From: Gluconacetobacter dulcium | GTDB taxonomy: Bacteria > Pseudomonadota > Alphaproteobacteria > Acetobacterales > Acetobacteraceae | Length of the DNA stretch: 64,000 nucleotides | Direction: 5' to 3' | Assembly: GCF_014174165.1 (NCBI RefSeq) | Contig: NZ_JABEQN010000001.1 | Location: 248,001-312,000 of the forward strand | Part shown: positions 26,976 to 35,559 of the stretch, one piece after another | Layout: each line of letters opens with the position of its first letter | Numbering within the stretch: position 1 is the first letter of the stretch | Position numbers and translations under genes: made by a program | Notes under the pieces: model-generated | The model's database searches: none | Seen by the model: only the letters and a program-made list of their open reading frames with translations | Told to the model about the DNA's origin: nothing

Positions 26976-28577
26976 TCAGAAGAACAGGATCGCACCGCCC
27001 GAAACGGTATTGTCGTTGGCAGAGTTGCCGTTATGCGCCGCCGCCTGGGTATGCGCATATTCGGCCACCAGCTTCAGCCAGTCCGTCAGGTCGTAATAAG
27101 CCGCGCCGATCTCGGACTGATTGCGCCGCACCAGTCCTGTCGCGGTATCGCCCGCCGCCAGGTAGAGATTGCTGACGCCATAACTCCCCACCAGCTTGAA
27201 GCGCTTGGTGAAGTTATACGCGCCCTGAACGTAATAGCCTTCCGAATCACGCTTGCGTCCGTTCTGCGCGATCCCGTCGAAGAACAGGCCCGTCGTGCCG
27301 AGGCCGCTGCCGCGATAGTAATAAACCACCGCCTGAGCCGAACCATAGGTCAGCTTGGCACCGATTTCGCCAGCCTCGGCCATGGCGCCCCGCCGCTCGG
27401 CCTCCTCCAATATGGTGCTCGTCAGGCCCTGCTGATGCTGGATCAGGAAGCTGGACCAGAGCTTTGTCGTCAGATCACCGACCTTGAACGTATAGGTGAG
27501 CTTCCCCTGCACCATCGGCGAACTATGCTGCGTCGATACCGCGGACAGGCGGCCACCGGCAAAATTGTAGGCATCCAGCGGCTGGAAGACGCCAACCGAC
27601 CCCTGGAAGCCGGCAATGACCGGCGAGGCATAGGAAATCTGCGGAATCCAGTCGGCATAGACATATCCCAGGCCGATACGCCCCAGCGAGGTATTGGCCG
27701 GCGCGGTATTGCTGCCCGTGGAGCCGACACTGAGCAGCGTCGCATCTTCCAGGATGGCATCGGAGCCGAACAGCGCCAGGTCGCGACCAAGCTTGACGGT
27801 ACCGAAACTCTTGGTTCCCGCCGTCAGATAGACCTGACGAAGGTCGATACCCGCCGTCCCCAGCCCGACCGGACTCCCACCGGAATTGGCGTTGAAGGCA
27901 CCTGGATTGGCATTGTTGAGGCCGGGATACAGCCCCAGCACCGCCGACATGTCGATCCCCGATTGCGTCGTGGACAGTTTCAGAACGAAGCCCGCCGGCA
28001 ACAGGCCGTTGCGCACCGCCGACGAATCGAACCCGCTCCCGCCGCTCGACAGTCCCCCCGCCACCGGCAACCCGTGGCCAGGCATGTTGTAGCTATAGAA
28101 CCCGTTGACGAACCCGGAGAAATTGATATCGATCGGCCCGGCCTTGAAGGTCAGCCCCTTGCCGGAAACATAGGGTGCAACCCGGACCACACTGGGGCTG
28201 TCGATCGTGCTGCGGGCCGCCAGCATCGAGGCTTCGGCGGCACGGGCACTCGCTGCCGCGCTGTCGGCGGCCCGCTGCGCGGCCAGCACCGCCGGCATTG
28301 CCGCGCCATCGGCGGCGTCGGCCGTTACGACCCCGCCATGACGCGCGGCGCCCCGCCCCCGTCGCGGCGCCTCGGCCGAAGCCGGTTCCGCCGCATGATG
28401 CCGATGTTTGGCCAGCAGGGTCGAATATTCAACCTGCGTCAACGCACCCTTGGCCCGAAGAATATCAAGAAGATCACTGTAATCGTCAGCTCGGGCGCAC
28501 CGAGCCGACAGCATGGATACGCCGCCAGCGGCCAGAACGGCCGTCAAACCCACATGCGCCCAATGTCTTGCCGACAT
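26976..28577 (-). CDS. Outer membrane porin
   Basis: 533 residues from the ATG at 28577 with GGAG upstream. A signal peptide is followed by DDYSDLLDILRAKGALTQVEYSTLLAKH, a short helical stretch seen in many porins of acetic acid bacteria, then an Ala-rich coiled segment (about 80-120), then a barrel with many alternating strands ending in AILFF, the expected terminal Phe. It resembles general or anion-type porins such as those near quinoprotein dehydrogenase genes. It lies between the two-component system and the cytochrome/alcohol dehydrogenase genes and could let alcohol substrates or chelates reach the periplasm. Confidence 0.85.
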   Translation of the reverse strand: MSARHWAHVGLTAVLAAGGVSMLSARCARADDYSDLLDILRAKGALTQVEYSTLLAKHRHHAAEPASAEAPRRGRGAARHGGVVTADAADGAAMPAVLAAQRAADSAAASARAAEASMLAARSTIDSPSVVRVAPYVSGKGLTFKAGPIDINFSGFVNGFYSYNMPGHGLPVAGGLSSGGSGFDSSAVRNGLLPAGFVLKLSTTQSGIDMSAVLGLYPGLNNANPGAFNANSGGSPVGLGTAGIDLRQVYLTAGTKSFGTVKLGRDLALFGSDAILEDATLLSVGSTGSNTAPANTSLGRIGLGYVYADWIPQISYASPVIAGFQGSVGVFQPLDAYNFAGGRLSAVSTQHSSPMVQGKLTYTFKVGDLTTKLWSSFLIQHQQGLTSTILEEAERRGAMAEAGEIGAKLTYGSAQAVVYYYRGSGLGTTGLFFDGIAQNGRKRDSEGYYVQGAYNFTKRFKLVGSYGVSNLYLAAGDTATGLVRRNQSEIGAAYYDLTDWLKLVAEYAHTQAAAHNGNSANDNTVSGGAILFF

Positions 28578-28755
28578 CTGACAAACTCCATCGTTTCTTG
28601 TTTTTATTATAGAGCGTCCATCTAAGGCGCGAACCACCAAACATGACAAAACTGTATATGTTCCGGTAACGTCTTGGAGGGCACGCGGTCCCTCCGCGCC
28701 CGGCGCCGATGCGGCCAGACCCCTTGCGGAGCCTGGCCATGCCGCCGCTGCGCCG

Positions 28756-29940
28756 TTACTCGCCGGTATACACCAGCGGCACGGTCGACGATTTGGCGCC
28801 GTCGAACGTCAACGCGGTCGAACCGGCGGGCATGCCGTTCTGCTGGAGCAGAAACGCCATGATATCCACATAGACATCATGCGGCAGGCTGGCCGGCTGG
28901 GTCGCCGGCATGTTCTGCGACACGATGGTGAAGATATCGCCAACATGGAAATTCGCCTTGGGCGAGGCGAAATGCTTGCCCTTGAGCGCCGGACCGGCCA
29001 TCCCTTCCAGATTGTCGCCGTGGCATTGCGCGCAATTGTCGGCATAGGCTTTCTTGCCCGCATCGGCCTGCGCCGCCGTAAAGAGCGCGGGCTTCTCCCC
29101 ACCGGCAGCCGGAGCGGCCGCGGCCGCCGGGGCCGCCGGCACATCCGCCGCCGCCAATACGATCGGATTGGCCGGTGACGTCGCATACGGGCTCAACAGG
29201 GCCGCCAGTTGGCCGGAACGCCGCAGCGCCTCGACACTCTTCTGGAACGAAGCCGCCGCCGCCGCACCCTGCGGCCCATACAACGCCACCACATCCCAGG
29301 CCGCATGGGGCTCGTTCAGCGCATGGATGCAATAATCGCGCGCCTTGTCCCCGCCGGGCAGATAGGCCACGGCACTGGCGCGCCACACCATCGCCGCCCG
29401 GTTCGTATGATGCACCACGCTGGCAATCGTCTGCGCGTCCGTCGGATAGATATCGGCCTGCACGTTGGGATGCTTCACGAAATACAGGTTCGGCGCCGTC
29501 AGGTAGGTCACCGCCACATCCGTTCCATTCGGCAGCGCCGCCAGCGTTTCCGCCTCATGGCCGCGTGGCGTCACCAGCACGAATCCCATCCGCGCATAGG
29601 GCGCCGTGGCCCGCACCCCCTCAGGCACCGCGCCATGCTGGGCATCCACGGGAAAGCCCAGCACCAGCGCGCAGCGCGAGGCCGCGAGCGTGCTGAATGT
29701 CTTGACGTCGAATCCATCGTCGTCCCCTTTTCCGCTGCCGTCGAACGTATAGATCGCGGCATCGGTACCCTGCTGACGCGCAACGGCCTGGACGACCCGG
29801 CGATCCATCGTACGAGCCGGATTGGAGGAATCGATACAGACCGAGACGGTCGCCCCGGCCGGCCGAGCAGCCACCAGAGCACCGATCGCGACAGCGCAGA
29901 CCAGGGCGCGACGCGACAGGCTGGCAATATTTTGGCGCAT
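28756..29940 (-). CDS. Periplasmic binding protein (XoxJ-like) fused to cytochrome c (XoxG-like)
   Basis: 394 residues from the ATG at 29940 with a strong AAGGAGG. Residues 1-30 are a signal peptide. Residues 31-255 resemble the substrate-binding-like proteins that accompany quinoprotein dehydrogenases (TVSVCIDSSNPART, GTDVAVTYLTAPNLYFVKHP, RAAMVWRASAVAYLPGG). An Ala/Pro linker (about 262-284) leads to a class I cytochrome c with heme motif CAQCH at 303-307 and a likely axial Met344 in QNMPAT. Methylotrophs have these as separate proteins, J (assembly) and G (electron acceptor), so this looks like a J-G fusion. It starts ten bases after the alcohol dehydrogenase ends, so it is the likely electron acceptor of that enzyme. 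Confidence 0.85.
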   Translation of the reverse strand: MRQNIASLSRRALVCAVAIGALVAARPAGATVSVCIDSSNPARTMDRRVVQAVARQQGTDAAIYTFDGSGKGDDDGFDVKTFSTLAASRCALVLGFPVDAQHGAVPEGVRATAPYARMGFVLVTPRGHEAETLAALPNGTDVAVTYLTAPNLYFVKHPNVQADIYPTDAQTIASVVHHTNRAAMVWRASAVAYLPGGDKARDYCIHALNEPHAAWDVVALYGPQGAAAAASFQKSVEALRRSGQLAALLSPYATSPANPIVLAAADVPAAPAAAAAPAAGGEKPALFTAAQADAGKKAYADNCAQCHGDNLEGMAGPALKGKHFASPKANFHVGDIFTIVSQNMPATQPASLPHDVYVDIMAFLLQQNGMPAGSTALTFDGAKSSTVPLVYTGE

Positions 29941-29950
29941 GCGGTCCTCC

Positions 29951-31702
29951 TTACAGCGCAAAGACATACAGATGGCCGCCCAGCGGAATGGAGCGGACAC
30001 GCGGGTCCTTCGCCATGTCTCCACCCCAGATCGGCACGCCGCCGCCCCAGCCGGCATAAACACCCACATATTGCCTGTCGCCGACCTTCCAGGTGCTGGG
30101 CACGCCAATCACACCCGACGACATTTTCGGACTTTTCCAGAGTACGGAACCCGTTTTCGCATCGAAGCCATACAGGTATCCGTCGGCGCTGCCCGAGAAG
30201 ACGACCCCGCCCGCAGTCGCCAGCATGCCGCCATTCCACGGCAGCGCGGATTCGAACGACCAGGCCTGCTTGCCGGAATTCAGGTCGATGGCCTGCACCG
30301 AGCCCCAGTCATCAGGATGTTCCGGATCGCGCATGACGGTAAACGTCTCGCCGAGGAACGGCAGGCCCGCCTTGTACGAAACAGCGGCCCCCTTCATCTT
30401 CATGCAGGTGTGCAGGGTCGGCACATAGGCGAAATGGGTCTGCGGATCGACGGCGATGGGCCACCAGTTCTTGCCGCCCAGGAAGCTGGGGCAGGTAAAG
30501 ACCTCCTTGTCCACATCCGGCCGCATGGCGGGGTCCGTGATCGGCCTGCCGTCCTTGAATCCGGAAACCGATGTCGCGTGCGCGAATTTTTCGGCATAGA
30601 TCAGTTTCCCATTCGTCCGGTCGACGGCATAGAACCAGCCATTGCGGCTGGCGCTGACCAGCGCCTTGTAGGCCTTGCCCTGATAGGTCAGGTCGGTCAG
30701 CACCGGCTCGTTCGTGCCGTCATAATCCCACGTATCGTTCGGCGTGTACTGGTAATGCCACTTGATCTTGCCGGTCGCCGGGTTCAGCGCGATCACGCTG
30801 TCGGTATAGAGGTTGTCGCCCGGCCGCAGCACCGCCAGCCACGGCCCCGGATTCCCCACGCCCCAGATCAGCGAGTCGGTCTGCGGGTCATAGCTGCCGG
30901 TCAGCCAGGTCGCGCCGCCGCCGGTCTTGTACGCGCCCTTGGGCCAGGTATCGCCACCCGGCTCGCCCGGTGCGGGAATGGTCGATTGCCGCCAGACCTG
31001 CTTGCCGGTCGTGGCATCCAGCGATGCGATGAAACCCCGTGCGCCATACTCGCCACCCGAGACGCCGACGATGACATGGCCCTTGACCACCAGCGGTGCC
31101 AGCGTCATCGCATAGCCCAGGTCCGGCGCCTCCAGCGCCTGGTCCCAGACCACCTTGCCGGTCGTGGCATCCAGCGCCAGCACATGATTGTCCAGCGTGG
31201 CCATGTAGACATTGTTGCCGTACAGCGCGACGCCCCGGTTCACCACGTCGCAGCAGATCGTCTTCAGCCCCACGTCGGACAGGTCGCGCTGATATTTCCA
31301 CAGCAGCTTGCCGGTACTGGCCTGAAAGGCCAGAAGCCCGTTCTTCGGCGTGGTGATGAACATATAGTCGCCATTGACGATCGGCGGCGCCTCATGCCCG
31401 CTCTTCGACCCCGTCTCGTAATCCCAGACGGGTTTGAGCCGGGCGACATTGCCCGTATTGATCCCATCGAGGACCGAGTATCCCGTGCTGGAATAATCAT
31501 GCCGGTACATCAGCCAGCCATCACCCTGCGCCGCATGGGCCAGCCGCTCGTTCGTCACGGGCTGGTATGGCCCGGCCGGCCCTTCCGCCCGCACGGGGGA
31601 TGAAACCGTCAGCGCGGTCGCACAGGCCAGTGCGACCGGCAGAGCCAGCACCGCCCTGCGCAGGGGCTGCCGGGTGACACTGGTACGGTAAGCGAACTTC
31701 AT
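29951..31702 (-). CDS. PQQ-dependent alcohol dehydrogenase, lanthanide type (soluble)
   Basis: 583 residues from the ATG at 31702 (GGGAGA upstream). A signal peptide sends it to the periplasm. It has the beta-propeller of quinoprotein alcohol dehydrogenases, the vicinal disulfide Cys150-Cys151 (KTICCDVV), metal ligands Glu218 (GGEYGARG) and Asn284 (GVGNPGPW), and catalytic Asp326 in NDTWDYDG. The extra Asp328 two residues on is the DxD signature of lanthanide enzymes (XoxF, ExaF, PedH); calcium enzymes have Ala or Ser there. It has no C-terminal heme domain, so it differs from the membrane-bound quinohemoprotein AdhA of acetic acid bacteria. Substrates are probably methanol, ethanol or other primary alcohols. 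It is followed by the fused cytochrome. Confidence 0.92.
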   Translation of the reverse strand: MKFAYRTSVTRQPLRRAVLALPVALACATALTVSSPVRAEGPAGPYQPVTNERLAHAAQGDGWLMYRHDYSSTGYSVLDGINTGNVARLKPVWDYETGSKSGHEAPPIVNGDYMFITTPKNGLLAFQASTGKLLWKYQRDLSDVGLKTICCDVVNRGVALYGNNVYMATLDNHVLALDATTGKVVWDQALEAPDLGYAMTLAPLVVKGHVIVGVSGGEYGARGFIASLDATTGKQVWRQSTIPAPGEPGGDTWPKGAYKTGGGATWLTGSYDPQTDSLIWGVGNPGPWLAVLRPGDNLYTDSVIALNPATGKIKWHYQYTPNDTWDYDGTNEPVLTDLTYQGKAYKALVSASRNGWFYAVDRTNGKLIYAEKFAHATSVSGFKDGRPITDPAMRPDVDKEVFTCPSFLGGKNWWPIAVDPQTHFAYVPTLHTCMKMKGAAVSYKAGLPFLGETFTVMRDPEHPDDWGSVQAIDLNSGKQAWSFESALPWNGGMLATAGGVVFSGSADGYLYGFDAKTGSVLWKSPKMSSGVIGVPSTWKVGDRQYVGVYAGWGGGVPIWGGDMAKDPRVRSIPLGGHLYVFAL

Positions 31703-31980
31703 CTTGGATCTCCCGCAACACTCTATCCGGTAAGGATCGTCAGGCCGGCGGTACCTGCTTTCAGCAACCGAAGGTCGCGCCCGACCGGCCGGAACGCCGC
31801 CCGGCGGAAGCGGAACGCTCCAACGGCGGGTCCGGCTGCGGGATCCTTCAATTGCCCCAGGCAAAACCGTTCATGACGATGCTCCACCTGCACGTTGTCG
31901 TTCTTATGTGTCAGGCCTCCCAGCATTTGCCGGTTCAGTCGTTTCTGTCACGTCACCGAAAGGGCATGGAGCCATTGGAC

Positions 31981-31998
31981 TGTCGCAAAACTGCGACA
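31981..31998. promoter_or_regulatory. Palindromic operator, alcohol dehydrogenase side
   Basis: TGTCGC-AAAACT-GCGACA has perfect 6-bp arms and the same six-base spacing and ACT spacer end as the site at 20641 (GGAACT). It is a likely site for the same regulator. Confidence 0.7.
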
Positions 31999-32193
31999 AG
32001 TCCGGGCCGGCCCGGACAACAACACGGCCCGAACATCATGGTGCGATGCAAAAACGCCCGGACGGCGCTTTTCTTCCCGGCGATATCGATACGGATTGAC
32101 TATAATCACGTTTCAGAGATTATGGCCGCCACGATGAAAGCGCCCATAATCCTGCCTCGATATTTCGGATTTCCCCGCCGTGCTCGTCCGATC

Positions 32194-32213
32194 CTGTCTC
32201 AATTCTGCGACAG
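32194..32213. promoter_or_regulatory. Palindromic operator, oxidase side (one mismatch)
   Basis: CTGTCTC-AATTCT-GCGACAG has one mismatch in the left arm relative to TGTCGC-N6-GCGACA. The flanks extend the symmetry (TCCGA before, TCGGA after), with a one-base offset, making it the longest dyad of the three. Confidence 0.6.
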
Positions 32214-32397
32214 GTCGGATCTCCGGATCGGCGGCGCCCCCGTGACAGGCCATCGCCGACAGCGGAAAGTCCCGGCTACAGCACGCGCGGGACAATAAGC
32301 ACGAACATCGCGACGTGGGGGAGCGCGGGACAGGCCCGCTCCCCGGCAAGCGCCCATAGCGTATCATATCGGCAAGACAGCCGAACGGGAGAAAGGC

Positions 32398-33108
32398 ATG
32401 CATGAGGCGGCGGGAAGCATCATCCGTCCGGGCCGGCGACGGGCTGGCGTACTGACGCTCTTTGGGTTTGTCCTGCTGGCCGCGCAACCGTCCCGCGCGG
32501 CCGATACGCCGGATGCGGCGGCAGGGCGGACGATCGCGGAAACGGGTGTCCTGACCGGCCATGTCGGCTGTTCGGCCTGCCATCTGATGAACGGCGCGGG
32601 CCAGCCCGACGTGGGCATACCGCGCCTGGCAGGCTTCTCGGCCGCCTATCTCGAACAGCAGCTCGGCTACTTCGCCGCCGACAAGCGCAGCAATAGCTGG
32701 ATGGCGCCCTACGCGCGGATGCTCACGCAGAAGCAGATGCAGGACGTCGCGGCCTATTATGCCAGCCTGCCCGAACCCCCTCCCCCCGAGAACGACCCGG
32801 CCAGCGACGGTCTGCGCGCGCGCGGCAAGGAGGTCTTCGAGAAAGGGGTCATGGCCAACGGCGTGATGCCATGCGGAGGCTGCCATGGCCCGGCGGGCCA
32901 GGGCATGGGCACCTTCGCCCCGCATCTGGCCGGCCAGTCCGCCCCCTATCTGCTGGAGCAGTTGCGAGGCTGGCACCAGGGCAAGGATCGCGATCCGATG
33001 GGCAAGATGATGGCGACGGAAGCCCACGCGATGACCGACGCCGACATGCAGGCCGTGGCGGCCTATCTGCAAAGCCTGCCGGGACCGAACGCGGGAGCCG
33101 CGAAATGA
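32398..33108 (+). CDS. Diheme cytochrome c, c4 type
   Basis: 236 residues. A signal peptide (about 1-34, ending SRAAD) sends it to the periplasm. Two similar halves each carry a heme motif, CSACH near residue 58 and CGGCH near 160, with the repeated c4 pattern PRLAGFSAAYLEQQL and PHLAGQSAPYLLEQL. Cytochromes c4 pass electrons to terminal oxidases. It is the first gene of the oxidase operon and overlaps the next start by four bases, so it probably carries electrons from the periplasmic alcohol dehydrogenase cytochrome to the CuA site. Confidence 0.93.
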   Translation: MHEAAGSIIRPGRRRAGVLTLFGFVLLAAQPSRAADTPDAAAGRTIAETGVLTGHVGCSACHLMNGAGQPDVGIPRLAGFSAAYLEQQLGYFAADKRSNSWMAPYARMLTQKQMQDVAAYYASLPEPPPPENDPASDGLRARGKEVFEKGVMANGVMPCGGCHGPAGQGMGTFAPHLAGQSAPYLLEQLRGWHQGKDRDPMGKMMATEAHAMTDADMQAVAAYLQSLPGPNAGAAK

Positions 33109-33263
33109 ACACACCGACCACACAGCACGACAGCGACGACGGCGGCGCGCCGCCCATGATCGATGTCCGGCCCGTCGGCACCTGGGTCGTCAGCGGCGTG
33201 CTGCTGGTGGCGGTGCTGACGGTCTGGGTCCTGGTCTCGGTGATCTTCCTGCATCGCGCGTGA
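33105..33263 (+). CDS. Small single-helix subunit of the oxidase
   Basis: 52 residues: a polar N-terminal part (MNTPTTQHDSDDGG) and one membrane helix (VGTWVVSGVLLVAVLTVWVLVSVIFL, about residues 23-48). ATGA overlap with the cytochrome c4 gene and 16 bases to coxB place it firmly in the oxidase operon. ba3-type oxidases have a small single-helix subunit IIa, and this is a good candidate. Confidence 0.75.
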   Translation: MNTPTTQHDSDDGGAPPMIDVRPVGTWVVSGVLLVAVLTVWVLVSVIFLHRA

Positions 33264-33279
33264 CGGGAGAGGAACGGTT

Positions 33280-33810
33280 ATGAACGACAATACGGGCATG
33301 AGCCCTCTCGAGTCCGCCTTCCACGCCTCGGCCGAACGGCACGAACGGTTCTGGATCTTCGGCGTGCTGGTGATGCTGGTCCTGCTGACGATCGGGACGA
33401 TGTTCTACGTCGTCCATGATTACGGCCTGGTGACCGGCACCCATTCCTACGCGACCGACCCGCAGGCCCCGGCGCGCGAAGCCGCGTTCCAGGACGGCAA
33501 GGTGGTACGCACCGGCCCGAACGCCTACGCGGTCTACATGGTCGGCCGCGCCTGGCACTGGTCGCCGGACGTGATCCATGTGCCCGAAGGCGCGGAAATC
33601 ACCTTCTACGTCACCAGCACCGACGTGCTGCACGGTTTCGAAATCCAGGGCACGCCGGTCAACCTCACGGCCGTTCCCGGCGTGGTCGGCACGGTGAAAT
33701 ACACGTTCCACCATACCGGGCTGTTCCGCATCATCTGCAACGAATATTGCGGCATGTTCCACCACGCCATGGTGGCCCGCATCATCGTCGATCCGGCAGG
33801 TACGCCATGA
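33280..33810 (+). CDS. Cytochrome c oxidase subunit II (ba3 type)
   Basis: 176 residues. One N-terminal membrane helix (FWIFGVLVMLVLLTIGTMFYVV) anchors a periplasmic cupredoxin domain. All CuA ligands are seen: His118 (VLHGFEI), Cys153, Glu155, Cys157 (CNEYCGMF), His161 and Met164. The short length and single helix match ba3-type oxidases rather than aa3-type. It accepts electrons from cytochrome c. Its stop overlaps the subunit I start. Confidence 0.93.
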   Translation: MNDNTGMSPLESAFHASAERHERFWIFGVLVMLVLLTIGTMFYVVHDYGLVTGTHSYATDPQAPAREAAFQDGKVVRTGPNAYAVYMVGRAWHWSPDVIHVPEGAEITFYVTSTDVLHGFEIQGTPVNLTAVPGVVGTVKYTFHHTGLFRIICNEYCGMFHHAMVARIIVDPAGTP

Positions 33811-35552
33811 GCATCGAAATCGCGGCCGACACATTCGCGTCCGCCCCTCCGCAAACCGGGTCCGATCGCGCCGCCGCCAGCATGCGCCGGCTGATGCTCG
33901 CCTTCCTGGTCGCGGGCTTCTCGGCCCTGCTGGTCGGGGCCACGATCGGCCCGCTCCAGGCGCTGAATTACGGCGGGGTCGATGCCTATCCCGCCCTGCG
34001 CCCGCTGCTGCAAAGCTATTACCAGGGCCTGACCATCCACGGGGTGATGAACGGCTACGTCTTCACCTTCTTCATCACCTGCGGGCTGCTGGTCTACCTC
34101 CCCGCCCGCGAACTGGGGGTCACGCCGAATCTCACGATGTGGCGCGCCTGTTTCGCGATCATGGCCGTGGGCGCGCTGTGCGTGCTCTATGCGATGGGCG
34201 ACAATTCGTCGTCGGTGCTCTGGACGTTCTATCCCCCGCTCAAGGGCAGCCCGTTCTTCTATATCGGCATCACCCTCCTGGCCCTCGGCAGCACCATGCC
34301 GCTACCGATCCTGATGGACATGCGCAGGACGTGGCGCCGGCACCGCCCCGGCGAAATCACGCCGCTGGTCACGTACATGTCGCTCACCACCATGCTGATG
34401 TGGGGGCTGGCCGGCGTGGGCGTGGTGGCCGAACTGGTGCTGCAACTCGACCCCTGGTCGCTGGGGCTGATCAGCACCGTCGACCCGATCATCAACCGCA
34501 CGCTGTTCTGGCTGACGGGCCACCCAATCGTCTATTTCTGGCTGATGCCGGCCTATGTCTCCTGGTACGGCCTGCTGTCGCGCCAGGTCGGCGGCAAGCT
34601 GGTCTCCGACCCGATGGCGCGGATCACCTTCGCCCTGCTGATGATCTTTTCACTGCCCGTGGGCACCCACCACCAGTTCTCCGACCCAGGCTTCTCCTCG
34701 ATCTGGCGCGGCATCCTGGTGGTGCTGACCATGTCGGTGGCGACCCCCAGCCTGGTGACCGCCTTCACCATCGGGCTGAGCCTGGAATATGCCGGCCGCC
34801 TGCGCGGCGGAAAGGGCTGGTTCGGCTGGTTCCGCGCCCTGCCCTGGGGCGATCCCAGCGTGGCGGCCCAGGTCCTCGCGGCCATCACCTTCATCCTCGG
34901 CGGCGCCACAGGCATCGTCAACGGAAGCTGGCAGCTCAACGCCATCGTCCACAACACCACCTTCATTCCCGGCCATTTCCACGTCACCGTCGGCAGCGTC
35001 ACCGCCATGACCTTCATGGCGATCAGCTTCTGGATGGTGCCGCACCTGACCGGCCGGCAACTGATCAGCCGGCGGCTGGCCCTGTTCTCCGTCTGGGTCT
35101 GGTTCATCGGCATGACGATCTTCGCCATCGGCATGACATGGGCGGGCCTGTACGGCGTGCCGCGCCGGGCATGGGTCTCCGCCCTGCCGCACGGCACCTA
35201 TCACGCGCTCTACGGCGCGGCATCGGTCCCGCTGGCGCTGGTGGCCATCGGCGGCGTCCTGCTGTGGGTGGCCAGCTACAGTTTCTTCGCCGTCTTCTTC
35301 GGCACCCTCCTGTTCGGCCGGCACGCGGCCCCGCCGCCCATTCCCTTCGCCCAGTCCTTCGGCGGCCCGGCCAGTTCCACCATCGACTCGCCGCCCAACC
35401 CGGCCCGGTCCGCCTCGCCGCTGATCCGCGCGCTGGATCATATCTGGCTGCTGACCGGCATCACGGCGCTGGCCACCATCGCCGCCTACATTCCCATCCT
35501 GTGGCCGTTCCTGCATCACGTCACGCGGGCGCCGGGCTGGATTCTCTGGTAG
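33807..35552 (+). CDS. Cytochrome c oxidase subunit I, b(o/a)3 type
   Basis: 581 residues, about 13 membrane helices. It starts at the ATG that overlaps the subunit II stop. Heme and copper ligand regions are seen: LTIHGVMNGYVF (low-spin heme His), HPIVYFWLMPAYVSWY (CuB His and the adjacent Tyr of B-type oxidases), THHQFSDPG (CuB His pair), and PGHFHVTVGS (heme ligands). The arrangement HPIVYFWLMPAY is typical of B-family heme-copper oxidases, which have high oxygen affinity. It reduces oxygen to water and pumps protons. Confidence 0.93.
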   Translation: MSIEIAADTFASAPPQTGSDRAAASMRRLMLAFLVAGFSALLVGATIGPLQALNYGGVDAYPALRPLLQSYYQGLTIHGVMNGYVFTFFITCGLLVYLPARELGVTPNLTMWRACFAIMAVGALCVLYAMGDNSSSVLWTFYPPLKGSPFFYIGITLLALGSTMPLPILMDMRRTWRRHRPGEITPLVTYMSLTTMLMWGLAGVGVVAELVLQLDPWSLGLISTVDPIINRTLFWLTGHPIVYFWLMPAYVSWYGLLSRQVGGKLVSDPMARITFALLMIFSLPVGTHHQFSDPGFSSIWRGILVVLTMSVATPSLVTAFTIGLSLEYAGRLRGGKGWFGWFRALPWGDPSVAAQVLAAITFILGGATGIVNGSWQLNAIVHNTTFIPGHFHVTVGSVTAMTFMAISFWMVPHLTGRQLISRRLALFSVWVWFIGMTIFAIGMTWAGLYGVPRRAWVSALPHGTYHALYGAASVPLALVAIGGVLLWVASYSFFAVFFGTLLFGRHAAPPPIPFAQSFGGPASSTIDSPPNPARSASPLIRALDHIWLLTGITALATIAAYIPILWPFLHHVTRAPGWILW

Positions 35553-35559
35553 GGCACGC

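Larger units (their letters stand above)
31703..32397. promoter_or_regulatory. Divergent control region between alcohol dehydrogenase and oxidase operon
   Basis: About 695 gene-free bases between two outward-facing operons, containing the palindromes at 31981 and 32194. A candidate rightward promoter is TTGACT at 32096 with GATTAT 16 bases later, weakly supported. The two sites lie about 290 bases before the dehydrogenase start and 190 bases before the cytochrome c4 start, so each may serve one direction. Confidence 0.55.

Noticed and set aside
32096-32106. TTGAC directly joined to TATAAT as a promoter
   Set aside because: The two hexamers have no spacer, so they cannot be the -35 and -10 boxes of one promoter.
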